Assembly (NCBI GenBank): GCA_015501585.1
Contig: JADNRY010000346.1
Coordinates: 1 to 64,000 of the forward strand
Source: Rhodocollybia butyracea
Lineage: Eukaryota; Basidiomycota; Agaricomycetes; Agaricales; Omphalotaceae
Reading direction: 5' to 3'
Length of the DNA stretch: 64,000 bases
Translations under genes and position numbers: made by a program
The notes under the pieces: model-generated
The model's input: only the letters and a program-made list of their open reading frames with translations
Told to the model about the DNA's origin: nothing
Database searches by the model: none
In this document: in pieces, positions 33,889 through 45,614 of the stretch
Numbering within the stretch: the stretch's first letter is position 1
Layout of the letters: the number at the start of each line of letters is the position of its first letter

Positions 33889-34534
33889 GATACCAATCAA
33901 ACCCTGAAGTCACATCAAAGTCACGGTAAAGGCGCTGAGTCCGGGCAGGGTCCCGGCTTGAACAGCTGTTTCTAGCCATGCCCATCACCGGACGCTTCAG
34001 GTATTGCACCATTTTCGGCCGCGCGTCGACACGCGTAAATTGAATATTTCAGAATTGTAAGTACCGCGCTAGGTCGCAATAAGTCGACAATAAGGGCCTC
34101 CTAGTAGGTATTTTGCGGCGTGCATATTTTACACTTCCTCAAGGACAGTACCATGCCTTATTCTACACAATTAATCATGCATACTTTAAGAGAGAGCAAC
34201 CGAATTTATTGAACATTCAGTGGCACGAGTTGTTCAAGCTTCCGAATCAGCCAAAAGAGCATTGTCTGAATCATTCACTAGTTAATTTGCAGAAGAATGC
34301 TAAAATACAAAGAGGCAGCTGGAGGATATAAGTACTTCCTTTCAGCCAATCACCATCTCTTCTTCCATAGCTTCATAACACATATTCAAATACATTGAGC
34401 TTGTGTACCCCAGGAATACCTGCAGTTGCGAGTGTGCTTCATCCTCTTTCAGGGCTGATGCGCTACTATATTTACTAACAAGCCGGTCACTCCGTTGTCA
34501 CTTTTGGCCTCTCGTAAGGATAACATAAGGATCG

Positions 34535-34625
34535 AGTGGGACGGATCGAACCCGTACTCGGCCGGAGGCCTCTCAGTTTAGATTAACAGCCTGAGCGTGC
34601 AATTAAGCGCCAGGATCATAGCCAC
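34535..34625 (-). pseudogene. tRNA-like relic, right arm of an inverted pair
   Basis: On the minus strand a CTCAG/CTGAG stem encloses CTGTTAATC. A variable-arm-like hairpin and GGGTTCGATCC, a good B box, follow. The 5' acceptor strand that would pair with GTCCCAC is missing, so this is a relic. Confidence 0.4.
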
Positions 34626-35870
34626 GGATTGTTATGTAACGCTTATGTAAAGTTTGTGGGGACTGCATTCGCGACGCGCGGCGATGTATTACTTCATGTC
34701 CTTTGTTGCTCCCTTCCCGTAGAGATAGTAGAACCAACGATATATTTCCAACCATGATGCATGAGCGCTTAAGCGAAGATGTTTCAGCGACTGTTCAAAC
34801 GAGGATTGCCATTCTTAATCGTCGACCTGTGTAGGCCCCCCTCCCCCTGATCTCTATCATTCAAGTTCTCTGCCAGTTTGGCTACCTCTTGGAACCTTGA
34901 TAGTAATGGCTCGCTGCTTGAGCGGCTGTGTACCAGACCACTCTCGTTCTGGTGGTGGATTCGAGGGACTGCTGTAGTTGGCCCAAAGTTCCTGCCTATT
35001 ATCACCGCGGCCAATAGTATTTTCATATCTCATGACTCCGCCATTCTTTTTTCGTCCAGGTACATTTCAATCGTGGAATTTCACTGCCGCTGCGATTACT
35101 ACGGTGTCCCAAAGACTCATGCAGGACGGAGTTTGTCGACCCGGACGGTAAAAGCGCGAGTACCAATTCTTGAGCAATACGGATACAAGGTTGCGTCAAG
35201 ATTTCGAACCCGATATTAACTTGTGACAGAATTCCTTCCAATAGGGACGTAGATATTATTAGAGGTGAAAAGGTTTTCCAGAGATTGAATTTAGAAATGA
35301 CAGGCTCCAGCGGTTCGTTGACGTAAGTACATAAGGTGGATGATAGATATCTGGATGCTGGACAAGGTTTGGAAAATAGATTGAAATCAGATTATGTAAC
35401 TTGCAGAGTGATGTATCAGTGGCTGTGAAATGGGCAATAGGTAAGTAGGATATAAAACTACCTTCTTGCTACCTTCAGCATCACTGAAATAAGTACTCTT
35501 CCTTCCTTCCGAGTCTCTGTCAACGAGCTTTGACGCTTGTTTGTGCGGGAGCGCTTAAAGCACTGTCCTTTGGGCACCATTGCTACCGTTCCTATGATCC
35601 AACGTCTAACTATAAGCCGAACAAGCAGATATATGTATTCCTCGCAAGGTACCACGGAGGGATCGTATGTACTCAAAAGTTGACAGATTGCATGCAAGTT
35701 TCATTTACTTAGGTAGTAGGTGCCCGAGCTGATTTGACAACATTAGAAAAACTGGATCTTGTGCTCTCCGAAGCTTTGCAGTCCCAATGGAATACTCCAC
35801 TTGACAGAAGGACTGATGGACACAGAAAATTTATAAAGGACATGCGCCCAAGAAACTTACGATCGGTACC
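34626..35870. other. Intergenic, no gene supported
   Basis: Frames of 60-113 residues on both strands show no motif or convincing splice structure. The 34013-34534 stretch is likewise empty. Confidence 0.45.
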
Positions 35871-38040
35871 ATGTCAGCTTCTTCCAATGGCAACCACACC
35901 AGGAATGACGCTTCAATTTTGAGTGAAGCGACGGCGGCAGTCTCGCCGACTGCTTCGGGGTTCACCCAAGACGATAAAGAAGATGATATGCTCGGGATTT
36001 ATCCACCATCTCATCTTCATCGCACCTTGGTCTTATGCTTCGACGGGTATGTTACGATCTAGTTAGACTTTTTCTCTTCCTCTCTAACAAAGCAAAGAAC
36101 GGGTGACCAGTTCGACGCTGATAACTCTAATATCGTACAATTATTCGGGGCCCTCAAGAAGGATAACAATGAAAAACAATTGGTCTATTATCAGGCAAGA
36201 TATTATAAAATTTCGCCGCATTTTTTCTGACAATCTTCCAGGCTGGTATAGGCACGTATACATCTCCTGAAATTGCCACACCACTGAGGGCCAAGATCTC
36301 CAAGGTCAGTAGCAAGTTTGTTTGGAGCCCTTTAGCGATTCTCATACTTATTTGTACATAGACTATCGACATGGCTATCGGCTGGTATTTGAACGCTCAC
36401 GTTATGGGTTCGTTTATGGACGGGGATATCTGGGATACAACGCTGATTTTTGAACCAGGCGGCTACGAGTTTCTAATGCAAAACTGTGGGTTCTCTGCCC
36501 AACAATTCGCTGAGATTGTACTCATTTGTGAATCAGACAGAGTGAAGGATCGTATATGCATCTTTGGCTTTTCGCGAGGTGCATATACAGCCAGAAGGTG
36601 AACCGCTGCCTTCATACTTGATGTTCCTTCCCCCGAATAACTTTCCTTTTATAGTCTGGCAGGAATGATCAACATGGTGATGAAAAACAGTCGCACCACT
36701 GTATTTTTGATCGTTAACGTTCGTCCTATATATGTATTTAGGTTGGCATCCTCCCTGCCTGTAACCATCAACAAGTATTACTTTTTTTTTTGTCCTACAC
36801 CGAAACTTAAGCCACTGCCAGGTCCCATTTGCATACAAAATGTTTAGTCAAGATAACGAACGGGGAAGGTACCAGGCCGCCTTGTTCAAGAAGACGTTTT
36901 CGGTTGATGCCCGGATTGAATTTGTTGGAGTGTTGTGAGTTTTCGTTTTTTCTCGTTATTTTAATTTTTATCATTGCCCGATTGTAGCGACACCGTCAAT
37001 TCGATTGGCATTATTCCTCGTTATCTGCCTTTCACAACATCGAATAACCAAATAAAGACCTTCCGACACGCTCTGTCTTTGGACGAACATCGAGCTAAAT
37101 TCAGACCCGCATTTGCTCGCCATTTAGTAATAAAGTCATCCCCAGAGCACCCCCAGGAAGATGATGACTCTGGCACCCATAACCATCACCGTTCCAAACA
37201 CTATCCCCCCAGCGCTCACGAGCAACAGCAGAAAGATCTAAAAGATAATACCGACGTTGAGGAGGTCTGTTTTATTAGGTTGTCAAATTAACCATAAACT
37301 CAATTTCCCTGCCATTTGTAGGTCTGGTTCGCTGGATGTCATTGTGGTACGTATGATATATACCTTCTCAATAGAGATGTCTAACGCTTGTCATAGATGT
37401 CGGTGGCGGATCTGTGGCAAATTATGAGACCACCAACTTGGCGAGAATTCCACTCCGATGGATGATTCGCGAATGCTTCAAGAAAAATACCGGAATCTTG
37501 TTTCACGGTGACATTCTTCGGGAATTGGGATTGGACCTCGACAATCAAGGGCCAGTTCTCATCCGTCCTCCTCCGATTCCAGCACTCTTTTCAGCTCAAA
37601 TCCAACCCATCCCACGATGTCGATCTACTAACGAAAGACTTGCTGTTCCCAAGCGTGACAGTTCCAAATCCGAGGAAGAGCTTGACCGCGACGATGCGTT
37701 GAGCCCCAAGTATGACCAGTTGAAGCTTGCACTTCCTTGGTGGATTCTGGAAATTTTTCCGGTGACATACAAGGGTCATGTGGAAGTGGAAAAGGCAGAA
37801 GGACAGGATTGTGATCCAAAAGAAAATAATCAGGGGGATTTGGAAGGAGACCTTAAGAGGAAGGTGTTGTTCAACCTTGGAAGAGGCCGGAAAATTCCGG
37901 AACAGAGCGATGGGGTAAAGGTAAAGGTTCATCATACTGTGAAGATGAGAATGGATGCATATAAGGATTATCACCCCAAAGCCAAATTTGATTCCAAGGA
38001 AGCCAAATTTGATTCCAATTATGTCGACTGGGTGTATTAA
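35871..38040 (+). CDS. DUF2235 (T6SS Tle1-like) alpha/beta-hydrolase domain protein
   Basis: About ten short exons. Motifs in order: RTLVLCFDGTGDQFDADNSN (start of the domain), LVYYQAGIGTYTSP, TIDMAIGWYLNAHVMGGYEF, ICIFGFSRGAYTARSLAGMI (GxSxG-type nucleophile site, here GFSRG), GILPACNHQQVPFAY, VDARIEFVGVFDTVNSIGII, RHALSLDEHRAKFRP, WFAGCHCDVGGGSVANYE (acid and His region), LARIPLRWMIRECF. Bacterial members are phospholipases; fungal roles are unknown. The C-terminus (about 150 residues) is charged with a duplicated KFDSKEAKFDS. Intron 36195-36241 starts GC. The catalytic Ser, Asp and His motifs are present and the frame is intact. Confidence 0.88.
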
Positions 38041-38958
38041 GGATATGTATTATTCAAGTGCCATGTTCTATGAAATATCTTCAAATCCAGAACTGTTACG
38101 GTCTGGGACAGTGGACTATAGCTCCACCTATACACTTGTTCTTCGGTTTCTGCTTATTCTTTATCTAAGGGGCTAACAAATTGGGACTATTTTTCAACAT
38201 TTTGCGATAGTTTACAGATGCAACAGCTCTGGTGATACGATTCCTGTCAAGCTATTTTTTCTCTCTTTTCACGACCCGTGATTCATGAACAGCACGGACA
38301 GAATGAATATAACCAACACCCACCACAAAGCAAGACAGCACTGTGACCCTCCGAGCCTTGACAGGGTTTTTACGGTGGCCCGGAGATCAATGCTTGAGCT
38401 ATTACTACAGCTCATGGTTGAGTTGTGAGCCAACCCTCCACCATGCCTGCGCCCTTGCATTCTGAGTAGACTTTGAGCACAGCTTATACAGGGAGAGTAT
38501 GATCTGGAACAAGAATAGCATACCTTGGTTCAATTATCATAGGAGTTCATCCGATAACTCAAACATACCGCCTCGGCTAATAGTTACACAACTTGACATA
38601 GGTACACAGGTGATCATAGGAGACGCCTTTTCCCCCACTTTGTAATAAATATTGAGCATGCCGCGGCCGCACAACGCATATATCATCCATAAAATCTCAT
38701 ATGGCTTCAGACTTCTTAATTCAGTGTACATACATTTGAGCCAAGATTTGAGCTAACCAACACTTTGACTGAGAGTTTAAAGCAAAGCGGGATGCATTCC
38801 ATTGTCCAAAACTCGAGAGACAATTCATCACTCTCTACCAAGCACCATGCACAAATTTTTCGAAACGATGACAAAACGATGAAGTCGAAATTCTCACGCC
38901 ACAGACGCGTATATATCATTTCCCATGCTCTTTGACTTTTTTTCTTCAACCTTCCAAG
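38041..38958. other. Intergenic, nothing recognised
   Basis: Only short frames without motifs. Confidence 0.45.
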
Positions 38959-39926
38959 ATGGCCCCAGCTTCGGTAACGTTTCACAGTGGATGTTGAGCT
39001 TCTTTATCGCTGATTTTCTCTGCCGCTCGTATAGCTTATTCCCAAAGGCTTCACGTTCCTCAACAAAAAGACTTTCATTTCTATTCAAGCACGAGATGGT
39101 GTTATGGACCTCTTGAAGAAATCTGATGACAGGAACCCTGACGCTCAGGAGATGTATATATATAACGGTACTACGTCTTTCCAGCGATTCCATCGAGGCT
39201 ATTGCTTACTTTTCTACCACCTTCCCAGATTTTCACGGTTACGCTGTGTTGGATCTCACCGACACCGCTTTGACTAAATTGAAAGGAAAAGTGACGAAGA
39301 AAGATTGGCATGGAGCCATGCTCTTGGCGGAAATCTTGACCCACTTCATGGACCTGGAAGACTCGTATTTCGGTACGCTCATCATTAACATTCGCAGCAC
39401 AACTTCTAATAAGCTTGTGACCCAGGCGTTGATGACGGAGAACGTGTCGATGTCACCAACAAGGCTTACGGTGCTTTGCTCATCAAGGTCCTCCGTGAAG
39501 TGAACAAAGAGGGCGACTTGACTGTCACGACTTTTCCGAGTCTCGAAATGTTTCTCAAAACTGCTGCTGAACTTGGTAACGCCATGGTACAAGGATCCAA
39601 GTACGAATGCGTTTGCCGAGCCATAGGAAATTAAAGGAAAGACAGCGGTACAGAAACAGCTGGAAAAGGATAGAGTCGAAGAGTGGTTGAAAACGCTGGA
39701 CGAGCCGGAAGATGACGATGACAACGAGGATGATGAGTGGTTCTCTGGTGCAAATCTGAAAGACGAGGATTTGAAGGACCCCGATCTCACTCTCTCTAGG
39801 GTTTGGAAGGAATACAAGCAACATCTCAAATCCGTCCCTACTCTACCTTTACGTGGTCCTCCGGAGTGGGATATCACTTCTTGGTCTCAGGAGCAAAAGA
39901 AACCGTTCCTTTGGTCCTCCCAGTGA
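38959..39926 (+). CDS. Unrecognised fungal protein, about 270 residues
   Basis: Splicing joins MAPAS to LIPKGFTFLNKKTFISIQAR, DGVMDLLKKSDDRNPDAQEM, then YIYND to DSIEAIAYFSTTFPDFHGYA, then EDSYFG to VDDGERVDVTNKAYGALLIK. The C-terminus has an acidic segment (EPEDDDDNEDDEWFSG) and SRVWKEYKQH, LRGPPEWDITSW. Composition and codon use look like a real gene, and the introns obey GT-AG. A frame change is needed near 39615-39640, between VQGSKYE and GKTAVQKQLEK. This could be a one-base error or an unplaced intron. No family was recognised and no function is proposed. Confidence is for its being a gene. Confidence 0.6.
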
Positions 39927-40412
39927 GTGGGATACCAGTTCCTGTCCTGAGGAGCCTGAGGAGCCGAGGATACCATTGCTTTTTTCGCGGTGGACGCTGA
40001 TGAATGATTATTGAACTGTACTTATAACCACTTTGCTGCTTTGAACATGCTACATTGCCATAATGTAGATAGAAATGCTGGAGAATAGCTGTCTAATTTT
40101 TTCTAATGATTTCACCGCCTTGAGCTCGAAGACGATTAGTCCACACTGACAACAAAAAAGACAATCATGCAGTAATAAACCCTAACTTGAATTCCCAACT
40201 TGTCGACGCATTTGTGCTGATGTTTCTATGTTACTACTCCATTATTGATGCATCAATCTGTGTCAATAACAAAAGTGTCAACCTCAATGTGCAGACCAGG
40301 TTTCTAGATACGAACAAACAACGTTTAGCGACATGGTTCGGGCAAACAAACAATAGTCAAAACTGTTCGCTTCAGATGTCTCCTTCGCAAACATTCATAC
40401 ATACGTAGAAGC
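39927..40412. other. Intergenic, nothing recognised
   Basis: No supported exon between the unknown gene and the first oxygenase copy. Confidence 0.4.
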
Positions 40413-43400
40413 CTACCGACCTACAATATACGCCTGCGTGTTAATAGGTGGGTATTTAGCTTCCGTACCACAATTAGGAAGACACGCAATCTCCGCGTTA
40501 AAGTTTGGGTTTGAAAAGAACATGATGGATTGACGAAGGGGAGCAATTGCTTCTGCTGGGGTGACCGTTCTCGACGGGGGAGCAACGACACGGTGTAAAG
40601 TAGACTGGAGGACATCGTTACTCCATCGTGCAAGTAAGTCTCCTACGTTAATGACGATTGTACCAGGCTGTATTTAGGGACGTTAGGAGAGTCGGAGGAA
40701 GAAGGGAACTCTTACTATGGGTGTCACTGGAATGAAGGTACCTGTGTGTGCATTCATGACTTCGAGACCGCCAACCTGTTGAATGATAAACGTGGGGGAT
40801 CCTGAAGGGTACATTGAACGAACCGAATCCTGTGAAAAATTAACCTGTTGAACATGAGTAAAGAAACTTTGGCTTACTTGGAAAAGCAGGGTCAGTGTGC
40901 CATAATCTGAAAACGAAACATGAACAGGAGAATCTTTCCGAGGGTATCGACATACCACTATGAGTACCACCTCTAGCTTGCCCTTCTCGCTCAAGAGAAA
41001 CACATTTCATTGGTGGATATGATACCAGACGCAAGTTGTGGCACTGGTGGTCGATGCTATGGTCAAAAAAACTCTCCGAGAGATCAAGACCGAGCGCAAT
41101 TGAGCGCATCAGCTCGACATGGAGACTGTGACAAGTCTAAGTACAGAAACAAGGCAAACCTTTTTCGTCAGTATCGCATATATGAACGCTCATACCACCA
41201 GCACCGACGGAAGAGAAGTGAATTACCTGGAAAAACTCTAGCATCGTCTGCTTAAACTCTGGAACATCACCTTTAGGCCATTTATTTTTCCACTCCGAAT
41301 CCCAATCTCGACCTTTTCATCGACTCTTTACAATCTGGCGCTTTCTCGCGCAAGGCAAGGATTTCTTGGGGGTCAGTAGATTGGGTAGAACATTCACGAC
41401 CAACCCCGACATAGCCACGGTTTGAGCGGGGTCTTCCCATGCGAGCTGGGACTAGATTCACATATCAAGTGTTAGTATGAAGCCGATAAGGCTACGGTGA
41501 TACCCGCCTTCACTGCGTCTGGCAGCTTAAAGAACTTGGTGCTCTGACAGTATATCAGGACTCTTCAGACGTGGCAACGAACAAGAAGCGAGACAGGATC
41601 GACCTTTCGAAAAACGTTGGAAATCGCGTCTGTGTACATGAATATAAGTAACAGTTAATCGACCAACGAATCTATCGCAATCGAGAGTTAGTTGCCCTAT
41701 AAATTGACATTGCTGATCATCGGCTCAGGGTTTATGGTGATTGATGCATAATTTTCCTGGAAGCCTCTGGAATATTATTATGTAACCTATAATAAGGTTC
41801 TTAAAATGGGCATTGTGCAATGCTTTTCTGGAGAGTTGAGACTGTATCGGTAGCTTATGATAGCAAATCCATGAAATACTGAGCTAAGCTCAAGAATGAG
41901 GCTTGGAAGCAGGAGGCGCAAGTCAGAAATCAGCTGGTCTCAACGCTAGATGCATGACTTTGCACCGGGATTTCAAGTTGAAGATCTTTTGAATTGGGGC
42001 CTTCTGTCTGGTTTGTATTGTCCTGGTAAAAACCTCAAATAAGTAGCATGTGTCAGACCTTGGTCAGACCCAGCGGATGGACTTAGTACAACTACTAGTG
42101 TGCCAAGTGAGCAGTGACAGTACTAGTATTGCTACTATTACTCCGAGTCCAACAACAAGCGGATCATCATGAAGTCCTGCTCTACTTGAGATAATTACTT
42201 GGATAATTAAATAGGTACCTGCGCCTTTAGTGGTGCAGGACATGGTGCTTTGAGGACATTGACTGGCAATAAGTATCTACTTCTGAAGAGTCTTGGAAGA
42301 GTCTGTGGTTTACCCACTAGGTTAATGTGACAGCTATGGACAGCTGAGCTGCCATCGGCGAAATGCAACACTACATGCAGAAGCTACTTACATACAGTGT
42401 ATGTACATGAAGTAATCCAATTGTTCTTACCCCTGTACCACAAGTCCACTGTACCCCCCGGGCCCACCGCTTCAGCCACCAAGTTATCAAGCTATTGCAA
42501 GACATGAAGTTGCAGTACGCGCTCTAAATCGTCATGGAATGTTTCAGTTAACATCTCAGGCTCCTGAAATCGACTGGCAATGTCTACTCACTTCTCCCTC
42601 AGACTGCCCCATAGTACTAATTCATTCTGCTGGGAAGACTTGTCCACACTGCAGAGTTTCTGTTGTACATACAGACAGTCACCTGGGCTGGAGTCTCGGG
42701 ATATTATTCTCCCTTTTCTCTCTTTCATTCTTTATGCCTCGCTAATCCTTTTATTTTTTTGCTACTATTTCTATCTACCGCGGGGATACCTCAAACTTCT
42801 TACAATATAGCATTATTGTAGCACCCCAGTTGAATCACTCTCGGAAGTGTTCTTGGGGTGTGCATTTTCCTCACTTACCTATCGTCTAGTCTACTAACTA
42901 CTGTACTTATTAGATATTGTATTGGTAACTTTACAGGTACAGTTTATTCCTAATATACAAGTAGAATCACTCAAAGAGTTCCTGGTATATTGTATCAATA
43001 AGTTTGCAGTTTGTCCTTGTTCAATGTTCATGCTAATTTGGATAAAACAAGCCAGTGCGCGGCACACGCAGCTATACACGCCGTAGGTCTACTACAGTCC
43101 CCTCCATGAAGTTTACAGCTTAAGCAAGATTGAACCAACAGGTCTATACACACCCCAGATGATCATGCATCAGTGCAGCATCACACTGAGTCTCCTTCTG
43201 CGGTATCTTAGCTTGTGCTTAAATTGTCACGGCCAGCACCTCAATGTAACTTGAAGCTTTGGAAAGGTCTGGACCAGGAGCTGATACTTGAGGTCTAAGT
43301 CGCACTAAACAGACCAGGACTGAGGAAAGTACCCAATTGAATCCCAATTTATGCTAATTCAGAGCGGGTTTGAGGAGAGCCTCTGGGGCCCTAGCCAATG

Positions 43401-43611
43401 GGGATGAAGAGGTGAATCAGGAACTATGGAGGACTTCAAGGAATAACTAATGGTTATACCAGTATGTAGCTGATTTTTAATTATTATTTCCTTTATGGGA
43501 GAGCTTTCTTTGAGGGCTGAGCATGCTTTTCTCGAACTCGGAGGTGACGCTAGCCAAACATCGTTTTTGCATGAATGGACGAATATAGGCTGGAGCTCGA
43601 GCAAAGAACAT
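40413..43611 (-). pseudogene. 2-oxoglutarate/Fe(II) oxygenase, copy 1, split by an insertion
   Basis: Paralog of the gene at 45615-47103. Exon 1 start survives at 43540-43611 (MFFARAPAYI, QKRCLASVTSEF), but the next 60 residues (the IPVINFSKF...GFIYVSDHGIP part) are missing. Homology resumes only at about 41650 with DAISNVFRK, then STKFFKLPDAVK, SQLAWEDP, IALGLDLSESFFD, HSDYGTLTLLF (HxD iron site), QPGTIVINVGDLLARWS and LHRVVAPP. Frame breaks exist at the G run 41428-41431 (one short of copy 2) and near 41310. An added stop shortens the C-terminus to IVGR. The loss of coding sequence and the two-base shift cannot be sequencing noise, so this copy is dead. Confidence 0.75.
41660..43530. other. 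Insertion of about 1.9 kb inside oxygenase copy 1
   Basis: Sequence with no counterpart in the intact copy. No transposase, reverse transcriptase, long terminal repeats or terminal inverted repeats were identified by eye. It replaces the end of exon 1 and the first intron. Confidence 0.55.
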
Positions 43612-45614
43612 GGCAGAGAAGACACAGGAATGAGATGCTATTCAAAACAAAAGAAAGGGTAAATGTGTGGTGATGAAGCATCGTGATAAAAGGAACTTGG
43701 CAGGCAGCAGATACATACATACACTGAGTTCTCTTTGATGATTCAGACCTTCCAAACCTTCCCAATAGTCTTGACCTGCTTGGCTTTCCTAAGAATATCT
43801 GAATCAAGGCTCGTTGGGAAGCACCTAACCAACCAGGCTGGAATGGTAAACCTGGAGGGAAGAAAGTCGACTTTTGGAGGTCTAGGCAATGTGCAAAACG
43901 CAGCTGGGACCCGCATTGAATATTGAAGCTTTGAAGAGCGCCCTCTGGCTGGTCAATCGATGACGGCTGATCTCACGAATGGCTTTGGTAATGTACGATT
44001 GCCATTTGTCTTACTCGATCTTTACCCTTCTTGTAAAAATGACGTTGGACTATGTAAGTACGCAATTATAAAATAGTCTCTTCTAGCCTGTTCTATAAAC
44101 AAACCAAATGAAATAACATTTATCGTTCTCACATCATGCATTAAGAGGGAATCGAACCCCAGGCGGGTCAACCAGGCCTCAATATTCAATGGCAACGATC
44201 TTGAACCGCTACCACCACCATCGATATTTTCGGATCAAAATTTCGACCCATCTAACTCTGCAGCTCTACTCTACACCTTTATTCCTCTTCTTCTTACCAG
44301 TTCCTGGATTTCAGGACAACAACGGGGTCGCCTCACAAGAAATATATTCCAAGACATTCTGAGACATAGTCGCTCGAGCTGTTACCGCCGCTACATTGTC
44401 TCGTAGATGACTTATGAATGTTCAAGGTATGCTATATAGATCTATGTATGCTGATAAACTTGTATATAGTTTTCGTTGCTTTCGCTGCCTTCGCCGCCTC
44501 CGTCATTACGGATTCTTCATCCCATGGACCTGTGTCACTCCAGGTTTGAGATTTACGCCCTTCTACCTGGCTACAGCCTCTGTATCCTTCTTGTTACAAT
44601 CAGCACTCCCGGTTCTCTGATACATCAGCCCCCTACCATCTAAAATTATCAGATTGAAAGTGAGTGCTGACAGAGGCTGGCTTGTCCTTGGGACTGTGCG
44701 ATCTCCCATCCCTTGTTCATCTGCTATGGCTCCTGGTGGCCCGCTCCTCCTTCACAAAGCGCTCCTCTCTTGAGCCATTCTCTCTCTCATCTTTTTGAGT
44801 TGGCAGAATTTATGACTCTTTGCATGGGCTGCCATATTTTATACGCATTTCCTATTCCCGACCTTCGCACCCCATCCAGCTCATTGATGGGGACACTCCT
44901 CATTTGCTCACATAACCAATCTGTTCTTCAACTGGGGTGATACTGTGATAGGTTGCAAAGAGGTGGAGGGAGATTGGACTTTCAACAAACCACGTTGATT
45001 GTGTACAAATGCTCCTTGTGTTCACATGAAACCCTAGGGTGCTGGTGCGCCGGTTTTGCCACCGGTTGCGTGGGATTTGGTGACTTGTGCAAATAGGGAT
45101 AGCACGGGAAGCCGCCCAGGATCTCGCAAGAGCCTTTAAGGCCACAGTGCGGTTACGCCTGCATGGAGACCTGGTTTTGCCCTATCACCCTCCCTCTCTT
45201 TTATTGGGGTGGAATGTGCTCCATTGCGCAGTAGATAGGTAGTCAGTAGTTGTAACAGCTAGCCTTGTACTTGTGTACCTGGCCTTGCTAACATCCCTGC
45301 ATCGGCCTTGCAGTCTACCTTCTCCATGAGAGTTGAGCTCGCTGCCTGTGCTGGTGTAGGGACCGGCTAGTTCCCTTTGGGGACCGCTTTCAGCTGAGGC
45401 TGAATGGGCCGTGTAATCCATATCCATATCCATATCCACTACCCCATTGATGCATGACTGTGTTGCAAGTATGTTAACCTAGGTATCGGAAGTGTGCAGA
45501 CCACCAATTCCCCGAGTTTAGGTGTGGTACACAATATGATGAATATCGCAAGTAAATAGATAGTAGTCCATGTACAAAGATACCACTCGGTTCATATGCC
45601 TCCTCAACGAACAT
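43612..45614. other. Intergenic between oxygenase copies
   Basis: Holds a tRNA-like relic (44137-44227), a 6-nt tandem repeat (CATATC units near 45417-45438), and a 33-residue hydrophobic frame at 44448-44549 (MLINLYIVFVAFAAFAAS) resembling a signal peptide but with nothing after it. No gene is supported. Confidence 0.45.
44137..44227 (-). pseudogene. tRNA-like relic
   Basis: On the minus strand TGGTAGCGGTTCAAG is an A-box-like stretch and GGGGTTCGATTCCC a good B box, ending in TTAATGCA. The acceptor arms do not pair. Confidence 0.35.

Noticed and set aside
41660..43530. Insertion as LTR retrotransposon
   Set aside because: No matching direct terminal repeats, primer-binding site or polymerase frame could be found by eye.
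44448..44549. 33-residue signal-peptide-like frame
   Set aside because: Too short, with no downstream exon or cysteine pattern; kept only as a note in the intergenic entry.
45417..45440. Tandem CATATC repeat
   Set aside because: Simple-sequence repeat of three to four units; ordinary.
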